From Raphanus sativus (taxonomy: Eukaryota > Streptophyta > Magnoliopsida > Brassicales > Brassicaceae): a stretch of DNA of 64,000 nt. Under the pieces are notes generated by a model. The model was not told where the DNA came from, ran no database searches, and worked only from the letters and a program-made list of their open reading frames with translations. Below, piece by piece: positions 55,870 to 64,000 of the stretch. How positions within the stretch are numbered: position 1 is the first letter of the stretch; every line of letters starts with the position of its first letter. The translations under genes and the position numbers were made by a program. Location: NCBI RefSeq assembly GCF_000801105.2, contig NC_079516.1, positions 28,674,643 to 28,738,642 on the forward strand. Reading direction: 5' to 3'.

Positions 55870-56790
55870 GCAAAGGAAGCTCTTCTCTTGATGGTCTTCA
55901 GTAAATGTCTCTGTCCCAACAGGAACCCTTCGTTTGCAAACTCCCATCTCTATGCTTCTATCTTTTCAAAACCCTGTAAATAATTTTACTACATTAGTTC
56001 TAGATTATACCAGATTTGGTCAGACTCAGAAAATAAAAATTTTAAAGCTAATTTAAATTGTCGATAATTTGTTGATTTCATGTTATCTTTGGATGGAATA
56101 TATATTAGGATGAAGAACAAAGATTAAACAGAAATATACGGATACAAAATAAGGGCCTTACTTATTTTCTCTTTGTTGATGCTTGAACAACTTTGAAATA
56201 TAATGATAAGCATATCGATTAAAATACTTTTTAAAAATAGTTGTATATATATGTCGGTAGAATTAGTTAATACCTGTCTAAAATTATCTTAGAAATCATG
56301 ATAAAATATTTATATTAAAATAAAAATTTAAATTACAATATTAGTTAAACTAATGACTTAGTGTAAAATTGTGGAAATGACAAATAAAATTATTAAAATT
56401 ATGAAGAACATGAAAAATAAAATCTAAATTATGGAGAATATGAAAAAAATAATCAAAACTAAAATTATGGAAAATACAAAAAATAAATAAGTTACCTAAA
56501 ATTATGAAAATATTACAAATACAAAAGAAACAATGACAAATAATAACCTAAAACTATGGAGAATAAAAACTAAAGTTATTAAAAATATAACAAATAAGCA
56601 AATTTCCTAAAATTATGAAAAATTTACAAATAAGCAATAAACCATGACAAAAAATAAAAATAACCTAAAACTATGGAAACACTGACACATAAGCAAAATC
56701 ACTTCATAAATAATAGTATAGATAGTACTTCTTAGCCTCGGAAAATACTTTCTTGGTGCATATTTTTGTATTATTATTGTTGGAAGATTG
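55870..56790. other. AT-rich spacer
   Basis: Low-complexity sequence with repeated AAATTATGAAAAAT-like phrases (56390-56680). No gene or element end recognised. Confidence 0.5.
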
Positions 56791-58183
56791 GGGAAAATTG
56801 CCAAAAGAGAACAAAAAAACAAGGGTGTTGTCCCCTTGGTATAAATCTTTTTTTGTCCAAATTTTCTCCTTTTTACCCTTTGTATTTTTGAAAATTAATG
56901 AAATAAATACTTTTGTGAAACAAAAAAAAATATTAAAAATATAAACTATTAATAAAACACCTATATACACATGCTGGTATTTTTTGTTTTCAAAAAGTTC
57001 ATAAATAAAAATTTGAAAATACGTTCTACTAAAGGTAGAAAGTGTCTTCTACGGAAAATGGTATAGTAGAAAGCGATTTCTAAAATAAATATGTTCATCT
57101 ACTATTTTTAGAACATACATTCTACTATTTACTAATTTTCTAAAAATGTGGAATGCGCATTCTACTAATCCTAAAGCTATCTACTTTTTGTCCATAAGCA
57201 TCTTCTACTTTGATTAAGTATTCTAAATTTGGCGGAATGTGTTTTCTAAAGTTTACTCTTCCGTCTACTAAAAGTAGAAAGCGTGTTTTGGATTTTTTTC
57301 AATGTTCTAAACTTTTAGAATGCCCATTCTACGGATAAAATTACCTGATTTTTGCGAAATTAATGAAAGTTTCAGTTAAGGAAATATTCTAAAAATCTCC
57401 TAAAAATATTCTAACTTCCTAAAACGTGTTATTTTCGATTTTACTTGTTAAAGTTTTTTAAAAAATGATTCTCCTTGTCTTCTTCATTTATCTATGGTTT
57501 TCCATAGTTTTTCTTTTGATTTTTTTTCACAAACTCTTGTTCTCTATGATACATATCTATACAACATATGGTGTTTTGAAATTAGGTACATATTTTTTTG
57601 TAAAGTTTTTTTCTTTTTTTAATAAAGTTTACAAATTTTATTTTTATTAAAATTTTTATTAAAAACATTTTTAAAAGTTTTGTTTTTATTAAAAAGTTTG
57701 ATAAAATTAAAAAGGTGACAAACATTTTAAAATTTATATAAAATAAAACTTTGTAAAATGTTTTTTATAAAGTTAGTTTAAAGTTTTTATCAAAAATATT
57801 TTGTAAAGTTTTATTTTTATTTTTATAAATTTTTAAAAAGTTATTTAATTAAAGTTTTATTAACGTTTTAAACATTTTATAAAAATAAAACTTTGTAAGC
57901 AATTTTTATAAAATGTTGGCTATGTTAAAAAAGTTTTTGTTGGCTATGTTAAAAAGAATGTTTCTACTCATTTCTTTTGCTTTTTAGAAATCTTTTTATA
58001 TAGTTTTTTTCATTATAAATGTATATAAACCTTTTAATTTCGTTTTAATTTGATTTTAAATTACTTAAGGAAAGGTTAATTTTGGGATTATGAAAAGATT
58101 TATACCATTAGGACAACTATGAGATGGATTTATACCAAGGGGACAACACCCTTGTTTTTTTGTTCTCTATTGGCAATTTTCCC
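56791..58183. mobile_element. MULE-like inverted-repeat element
   Basis: Terminal inverted repeats of about 57 bp with one or two mismatches, starting GGGAAAATTGCCAA and containing AACAAAAAAACAAGGGTG and CCCCTTGGTATAAATC. The interior is AT-rich with a cluster of degenerate palindromes (57020-57330) and long A/T runs. No target duplication is evident and no transposase is encoded. Confidence 0.7.
57020..57330. repeat. Cluster of degenerate TAGAAAGC/TTCTAC palindromes
   Basis: About eight copies at 30-50 bp spacing of a small dyad such as GTAGAAAGTGTCTTCTAC, GGAATGCGCATTCTAC and AGAATGCCCATTCTAC. Each is roughly an 18-bp imperfect palindrome. Confidence 0.6.
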
Positions 58184-59638
58184 TAGAAATATTCGTAATG
58201 GGGAAACGATTTTCGATGGAAAATGATTGATGTAACCTTATTTATTAGTCAATATATTTTTTAATATTTAAGTTATCCTATACCATCTCATTTCTCCTAA
58301 TTTCCCTGGTTTTAATATGATTTGATGGAAAGCAACTTATAAACTTTTTATATTCGAACATTCTTAATAAAAGTTATTAAGTCAGGTCATTCTTAATACA
58401 TATAGCCGGCCTAGAGCTGATCTTTAAGAAAATCAAGAATCTTGGGGATAATGTCATCCTTTTTGCAAGGAGAATTCCGAATTATAAACCGAGGTGGATC
58501 ATCTCCAAAGAGAAGTAAATGACCAAATTACCTATCGTGATTTTGAAGAGGGAGCCATGGAATCCAGATTTGAAGAAGCACTGGTCAAAGCTAATGAAGA
58601 AGGTCGGCTGAGAGTGCTTTCTGATGCCGACCTAAGCTCAACAAGTCGACATATCTTGATAATTCGATATTGATCTTTCTCGAGAGGATTATCTAGGTAC
58701 TAGCCTAAACTTAGCCCATTTTCATGAGGAAGATTTAGGCATGAACCCGTCATAAGGCAATGCCGAACCAATCCGAACTTTGGATCTCAGTCAGTAATAT
58801 AATGAGGAGAAAACTCCTTGCTATGTGACCGATCCGAGCGAGGCATAGGCCTGACCTGTAAAGTCATTTTGGACGGTGTAGATAATGCGAGACATATTCA
58901 TATGCACTTCACAACCAGAACCTACGATATTTAGTTGTTTTAATGATGTTTAAGGTCGAAGATAAGAATACAATTAGTAAGAAAAATGGTTGAGATTGGA
59001 GATCAAAAGTATAAGAAAGGAAACATTTCGGCAATATATTGTCTCAGACGATAAATTATTGTCCAAATATCAGGATTAACAATCAATTACGATGTTAAAG
59101 GAATACTAGGCTCGATTTATGACTATTTCTCTCTCAAAGTAAATCTAGGTCGGTAATCTTTCTCTCCCCCGATCGCTGTGTGTGTCTTTACTGGGGAGTT
59201 GCCTCCATATTTGCAGTGGATGGATCTTCTTACTGTAACTCGGGAGCAGGCGTCCGTACCCATGTTCTATAGTAGGAAATCCTTTCACCTGCTTCTGCTT
59301 CCAAGTTAGGGTTTGTTCACATGACAGATTTAGTAGGTCATCATTACTAACTGCTCTATTCAGGCCGACATGTTATATGTAGTGTCAGATGAACAGTTGG
59401 GAGATCGATTTATCGTGTTTGACTTCTGAAATTTTTGATAATGAGTCTTCAAATGGACCCACTTAGCTGACTTGATTTTTCTTTGAATGGATTTTTTTTT
59501 TGTTGACTAAGTTTGATTTGGATTTAAAGAAGGAGATGTGCTTATTATACCTTCTACTATTTGGAAAACCAGAATCTAAGCAACAATAAAATTAAGGAGG
59601 TTATACACTATGAGATATAGGAGAAAAACCAAATAACC
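58184..59638. other. Unassigned region
   Basis: About 1.45 kb. Between 58400 and 58860 base composition is more balanced and could be decayed coding DNA, but frames are short and nothing is recognised. The rest is AT-rich. Confidence 0.4.
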
Positions 59639-59707
59639 CAAATACTAAACCAAGTCTGGCATTAAACCAAATCAAGATTGGCCAGGCTGGTATTGGATTT
59701 AAATAAA
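59639..59707 (+). repeat. Dispersed ~80-bp repeat, copy 3 (cut by Helitron)
   Basis: Contains ACTAAACCAAGTCTGGCATT and GATTGGCCAGGCTGG, and stops at TAAATAAA exactly where a Helitron 3' end begins; copies 1 and 2 continue with ATGCATGAC. Confidence 0.7.
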
Positions 59708-59740
59708 CTAGAGCTTTTTCCGGGCTACGCCCGGGTTTAT
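59708..59740 (-). mobile_element. Helitron 3' end (minus strand)
   Basis: On the minus strand: hairpin CCGGGC ... GCCCGG (59720-59734), GAAAAAGCT, CTAG (59708-59711), then host T. Insertion into the dispersed repeat defines the junction exactly. The body runs rightward; its 5' end is not identified. Confidence 0.75.
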
Positions 59741-61508
59741 TTTCATAAAAATTTTAATTTATTTGAATATATTATGTTATTATATTTAAATATTTAGTAT
59801 ATATTGGAATCTTTGACAAATATTAATTATTAAATGAAGTCTAATTTATTAGAATCCAAAACGTATATACTATATTATTTAAAATACTAGGGTCATAGCC
59901 CCCGCGCAAGCGCGGGGCTGGTTGCTTTGGTAATGCCGTTGTGTAGTTTGGTTTACGGATGTTGTCCGCTGGGTATGTTGTTAATGCGTAGTGTAGTTTG
60001 GTGTATGTGATGTTGTTGCTTGTTGTTTTTAACATTTGTTTTCGGCTTAAATCGGATGGTGAGATTGGAACATTGGATATAACACAGATTGATTAGATTG
60101 ATATAAGAATGAGGCGTGAATTTGTATTTGTTGAAATTCTCATTTCTTAACTTTGTTAAGATTATATCGACCATTAGCACCATTAGCTGTTTTGTGTTCT
60201 TGCTCTATCGATTAGCATCTGCCTTCCTAAAATATCTTCCTCGTAACCAACACCCTACAATTTTTATTTGTAAACACAAATATAAAATGTAACAGAAATC
60301 ATATGTTTGGGTCACAATGCACACAAATAGCGATGCACACAAAATTGAGAAGAAAGCAAGTCTGGTGAAGATAAGCCGTAGATATCCATTAGTAGGGGTC
60401 ACACACACACACGCTTGGACTCGGACTTTTGACTCAGACTCAGACTCGCTCACTCGGTAAGTACTCACTGGTTGTGAGGGCTTTAATAGAGAGATAGTGA
60501 AGTGGCATAGAGTAGAGAACATGCATATAGTTAACATGCACCGAAACTGACATGACCCTCCCCTTTAATTATTTTATCAACTTTAATAAATCTGTCTTCG
60601 TTTTCTTTGGGCATGCATGTGATATCTTTGTAGGGCGTAGTCCCGCGAGTAGTCCAGCGCAAGCGCAGAGATGTTTGACAAATAATTGTAGTTTAAAATG
60701 TTATAAGGGGTGGAGTGAAGTGTTTTGTTAAGTATAGTTGTAGTGGTTTACAATAGAAATTACAAAGTTATTGTTGATGAGGGAAAAATCATATGACGTG
60801 GTTGTAGTGGATAAAGTAGAAGTGTGACCAAATTGGTTGTGAATATAAACTCATATCACTGATCAAACCTTCTAAATTGTTTCATTGCAAGGTATGTGAA
60901 TTTTTTTGTGGGTTACTCTATGGCTTTTACTTTTCTAATCAATAATTGATATAATGGACGTAAAAGAGGGGACGTCAATGCAAGGTATGTGAATCTTTTG
61001 TGGTTACGTGACATAGATTTTACTATGCAAACATGCAGTTGTGCAGTTTGATAAGCTGAATACAAAAGTTTACGTCAACTCTCTGTCGTTGCTGGAAAAA
61101 ATAATCAAAAACAGGAAAAATAAAAAAACATAGCAAAGTCTAAAATAGAGAAAGCATATTAATTTGTGGAAACAGCGACCATTTTACTGGTTCCGCTAAA
61201 GCGTAGTCAACTCTTTGTGGAATTTTCACTGTCATGCTTATTTGCGTACGTAAGTTGGTAACCGTGTCTTGACACTCCGATAACTTACAGAAGCTGTTGC
61301 AATATATCATACCTGCACAGAAAAACGCCATTATAATTAAACACACATGGACCTCATAGTTTGTGATGTTAATCATTGTATTCACGATTTTGTAGCCCTG
61401 CAATGGTTTCTTTATTTCAACAATGTGAAAACCCATACGAAAGTGATGAAATTCTATACCAAATGGAAGTACCGTTAAGCCTTTAAATGTCATTATTACG
61501 GTTTTGGT

Positions 61509-61650
61509 TACCTTTCTTCGGGTTCTTAAGAGCAGCTCACAACTTGTACTCAGTCTCGTTGAGCTTAGATCTTCCTTCACTGATTGCTGTTTCTATGTCA
61601 GCCTCACGTTTCCTTTCTTTCTCTCAATGCTTTGACCTCTGCATCAAAAC
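61509..61650 (-). pseudogene. Captured coiled-coil exon fragment (unidentified)
   Basis: On the minus strand one frame reads SFDAEVKALRERKE and, after a shift, KREADIETAISEGRSKLNE, ending near a GTAACC donor. It looks like a helical, charged exon with a later in-frame TGA. I do not recognise the parent gene. Confidence 0.35.
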
Positions 61651-61819
61651 TTTTGACCCTTCATTCATTTCTCTGTTTTCAGAACATAGCAAAGTGCTTT
61701 TGCATCATGTGGTTGAATTAGGCATGTGAAGAAAAACCTTTAAAAAAAAATTGTAACTCAAGACTACGCAATCTATGGATCAGATATAGCTATTGTTTTG
61801 CAAACACCAGGCGCTTTAC

Positions 61820-61941
61820 CTGTATACAACTTTGGATGGACCTAAACATCGCCTTGCCTCGATAAACATGTTTAGACTCTTCCACAGGAGCTTCGCTGCA
61901 CCTGGACCTACTGCTCTCTCCAAAGCCATACTCGGTAACAT
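61820..61941 (-). pseudogene. Captured exon fragment (unidentified)
   Basis: ATG at 61941 gives MLPSMALERAVGPGAAKLL and continues MFIEARRCLGPSKVVY to a GTAAAG donor after 61820. The clean frame and donor suggest a real exon. Parent unknown. Confidence 0.35.
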
Positions 61942-62234
61942 GAATCTCTATTTGAGCAAAGCGTGTTAACCCCACATGGGTTATTGTGGACCATTGATTT
62001 GTGTTGGCTCTACTCGTTCTTCTAAAACATTATCATCGTTCATTGTTCTCCAAGCTTCTTCATCTAACAGGTATATATACCCAAGATTCACGATTGAATC
62101 ATATTTCATAAAAAGGTGAAAACCTTCGATCACTCAAAAGCTGAGATAGATAATTAAAGTTTTTTTTCTTTACCAGAAACGCCATTAACCGCAGAGGTAA
62201 GCGGTGATTTGGCGGCGATCAGCGGTGACCCTTG

Positions 62235-62541
62235 ACTGATGCTCAATCTCAACTTCTCTTCTTAACTGATGCTCAACTTCAGATTGATGAAGCTGAGTCT
62301 TGAATAGAACCTTCAGGGCGATAATGTGGTTGCTCTGTTTCACATTTGCATACAATTTGTGAGAATTGAGGAAGACAAACAATATAAAGATCTAAAACAA
62401 ATGTTGTGTGTGGATGGATACTAACCCGCTTCTCTCGAGCAAGATAAACATGACCAAACTTGCCTCTTCCAAGAGGCTCTCCAATGTCGAAGTCATTCAG
62501 ATTCCATCTTTTTTTGCGCAACTGCAGAGACATCTGAAGTC
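62235..62541 (-). pseudogene. Aurora kinase 5' fragment (two exons)
   Basis: Exon 1 (about 62541-62426) reads [11 protein letters not shown] and [17 protein letters not shown], the start of the kinase domain with the glycine-rich loop, ending at GTTAGT. Exon 2 (62334 to about 62235) starts after an AG acceptor and joins in phase: [14 protein letters not shown], with the ATP-binding lysine, then [14 protein letters not shown]. The similarity to plant Aurora kinases is strong from memory. A seven-base A run (62509-62515) puts the segment before KRW out of frame. Homology ends shortly after the helix C glutamate; the rest of the kinase is absent. Not functional. Confidence 0.85.
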
Positions 62542-62935
62542 TCCTGATGAAAACAAACCCAACAAAACATAATGAGACAAAAAAAAACAATTTTAATGAT
62601 AAATCGCTTGAAAAATAAATTTGCTTTGAAATTAGAGACTTAGACGAAGGGAAAAGGTGGAAGAGGAAAGTTTAGAGGCAATTGAGAACTCACCTTTGAG
62701 GAAAAAAACCTTCCATGCCCCAACACATGCAGAAAACGATCAGAGTTATTACAATCATATTTCTGAATCTTAATGTTATTAAGATTAAGCGAATGCAGTG
62801 GAAAAAATAATATTGTTGTATACATTAAAGCAAGTCAATCAGAAAGAACCATCACCATCTCATCAAGTAGTAGAAGGTTATTACCAAAAGTTCTCCATTC
62901 TTATTGATGTCCTTAGCATCCTAGAATCGAGCATC

Positions 62936-63034
62936 CTAGAATCGGATGAGCCTACCGACCAAAGACTGGACGGATCTGTCCTTGGCAACGACTGCAGAGA
63001 CGGCGGTGACGGCAGAGACGGCTGGTGAAGTCAT
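62936..63034 (-). pseudogene. Captured gene 5' end with promoter-like sequence (unidentified)
   Basis: Minus-strand ATG at 63034 gives MTSPAVSAVTAVSAVVAKDR and SVQSLVGRLIRF, then TAG. A 14-bp tandem duplication (about 62916-62944, GCATCCTAGAATCG twice) creates or accompanies two TAG codons; the frame would otherwise run on to NKNGELL and a GTAATA donor. A TATATAGA box lies about 80 bp upstream on the same strand (63113-63120), so a gene start with promoter seems to have been captured. The Ala/Ser/Val-rich N-terminus could be an organelle-targeting peptide. Confidence 0.4.
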
Positions 63035-63288
63035 TTTCGCAATAGAATCAACAGCCTGAAAACGATGCTGTGAGAAATCAAGAGAGAAGGGTTGAGAGCT
63101 AACCTCGAGAACTCTATATAAACGAAGATTGGAGAAGCGTTACGGATGACCACCATTACTGAACAAAAACGGAGGAGGAAGAGGAAGAGGGATCGCCAGA
63201 GATCTGTACAAAAAAAATCGACTAGCCCATTAATAAAAAAGACACGTGTCCCTTATACAGGAGTGATACTCCTCCATTATATTATAGA

Positions 63289-64000
63289 CTAGCTGGCCGG
63301 CCCGCACCCTGTGCGGGCATTGTACATATTCAAATTATGGACTGAATAGTACAAAGTTTTAGAAGTAACGGATTTTATATCATAAGATAACCGTCTTTGG
63401 GATAAAGCATCAGACACAGAAAAAAATAGATAACAATTAAGTATCCTGCCTACGGAATATTTTGAAAAACTTGTTTGTAGACAACATTCAATGTTTTTGT
63501 CTCCGGTTTCCTTTCTATACCAGTTATTAGGATTTTTAATTCAGATCTCGATTTAACTCTTGAAAGTGCAACATAGAACTGACCATGAGAGAACACTGGC
63601 CTAGGCAGAAATATTATTAATATCTAATCAAATGTTTTATGTATTATTAAAACTAAATTTGTTCTTCATATATTTTATGTATTATTCATAAAAATATGTA
63701 TTATTCAAATACAATTCATATGTTTAATGTATTATTAAAACTAAATTTGCTCTTCATTCAGTCTTTGTGCTTCAAAACTATAAGCTTTTTAGACATTACT
63801 TAATTCAATCTACTTTGATGTTTAAATTATTACCATATACTTTGAAATATGAAATAAGTTAATCACGCATGTGCGGGCATCGATATGATTTATATATTGC
63901 ATGTATAGCTATTATTATTAGTGCATAAGTAGATCGTAATTATATTTCACTCTCGTTGTATCTTTGTATTTTACTCATTTAGGTTTCTCCACATATAAGT
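63289..64000 (-). mobile_element. Helitron 3' part with helicase remnant, runs off the window
   Basis: On the minus strand the 3' end is a hairpin (GCCCGCAC ... GTGCGGGC, 63300-63318) and CTAG (63289-63292). The helicase remnant below ends 130 bp inside. Its CTAG directly abuts the 5' end of the Helitron at 59887-63288. Confidence 0.75.
63450..63608 (-). pseudogene. Helitron PIF1-type helicase C-terminus
   Basis: The minus-strand frame reads LPRPVFSHGQFYVALSRVKS, then LKILITGIERK and NVVYKQVFQNIP and a stop. GQFYVALSRVKS is the last conserved helicase motif of RepHel proteins and the tail is typical of plant Helitron helicases. Upstream (63609-64000) is AT-rich with no further helicase motif in frame, so this is a remnant of an autonomous ancestor. 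Confidence 0.85.

Larger units (their letters stand above)
59887..63288 (-). mobile_element. Helitron with captured gene fragments
   Basis: The 3' end on the minus strand is a strong hairpin (CCCCGCGC ... GCGCGGGG, 59900-59917) followed by CTAG (59887-59890) and T. A likely 5' end is TCTATAATATAATGGAGGAG, starting at 63288 minus, with GACACGTGTC 40 bp inside, a form common in crucifer Helitrons. Pairing of these two ends is inferred from orientation and the absence of another 5' end between them. The 3.4-kb interior carries pieces of an Aurora kinase gene and of at least one other gene, all on the minus strand, and no helicase. 59888-61500 is otherwise without recognisable genes. Confidence 0.55.

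Noticed and set aside
60640..60670. Another Helitron 3' hairpin (GCGCAAGCGC)
   Set aside because: The hairpin is present but no CTAG follows in either direction at the right distance; probably degraded or coincidental.
1..64000. tRNA or rRNA genes
   Set aside because: No cloverleaf with A and B boxes or rRNA sequence was seen; the tRNA-like strings are retrotransposon primer-binding sites.

Overview
The window is plant nuclear DNA, almost certainly from a Brassicaceae genome and most likely Brassica. The evidence is a DUF1985 gene of the type common in crucifer MULEs, fragments resembling plant-type phosphatase PP7, Aurora kinase and RPA, Helitrons ending in hairpin plus CTAG, and Ty3/gypsy elements primed by TGGCGCCGTTGCCGGGGA. 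I see no intact single-copy host gene. Nearly everything is transposable elements, many of them nested, together with the gene fragments they carry or interrupt.

Layout. 1-9.6 kb: small DNA transposons (MULE-type foldback elements 24-707 and 8237-9574 with 9- and 10-bp target duplications; hAT-like elements 1004-1670 and 1898-2537; a Helitron 3' end at 1840; a Helitron at 4000-5907), a PP7-like phosphatase fragment on the minus strand (3019-3567), and a long GGA/TCC tract (6270-7060). 9.7-11.9 kb: a DUF1985-type gene that continues at 21480-21752 after a 9.6-kb retrotransposon (11921-21479, TSD ATTGG) split it.

21.7-51.4 kb is a nest. A CACTA (En/Spm) element begins at 21753. Its 5' part is split by an almost complete Athila-lineage element on the minus strand (22322-34152, TSD TTCTC, near-identical LTRs; gag-protease, pol and an Athila ORF-1-type third reading frame). 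Its transposase-related exons resume at 34153. They are broken at 37139 by an LTR element (A) with a GC-rich minisatellite in its LTR. Element A is followed at 41785 by a gag-only LTR element (B) with 3.2-kb LTRs, whose 3' LTR is cut at 50016 by a second copy of A (A'). A 100-N gap at 51401-51500 sits in A', and the right halves of A', B, A, the CACTA and the DUF1985 gene are all absent after it.

51.5-64 kb: the remains of a MULE-like element with a TTGCC minisatellite, a CACTA 3' end, an RPA-like OB-fold fragment, a third GGGAAAAT-ended foldback element (56791-58183), and a cluster of minus-strand Helitrons (59.7-64 kb). One of these carries a broken Aurora kinase 5' fragment and other exon pieces; another ends in a PIF1-type helicase remnant.

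The most unusual signals are: the word TCGATCGA scattered through both the LTRs and the reading frames of the first Athila-like element, which has gag-protease but no polymerase; a different repeated word (GGAACA/TGTTCC) throughout the second; a gag-like protein with two SUMO-interaction-like motifs in element B; and tail-to-head abutment of two Helitrons. All calls rest on reading the sequence; no database search was run.
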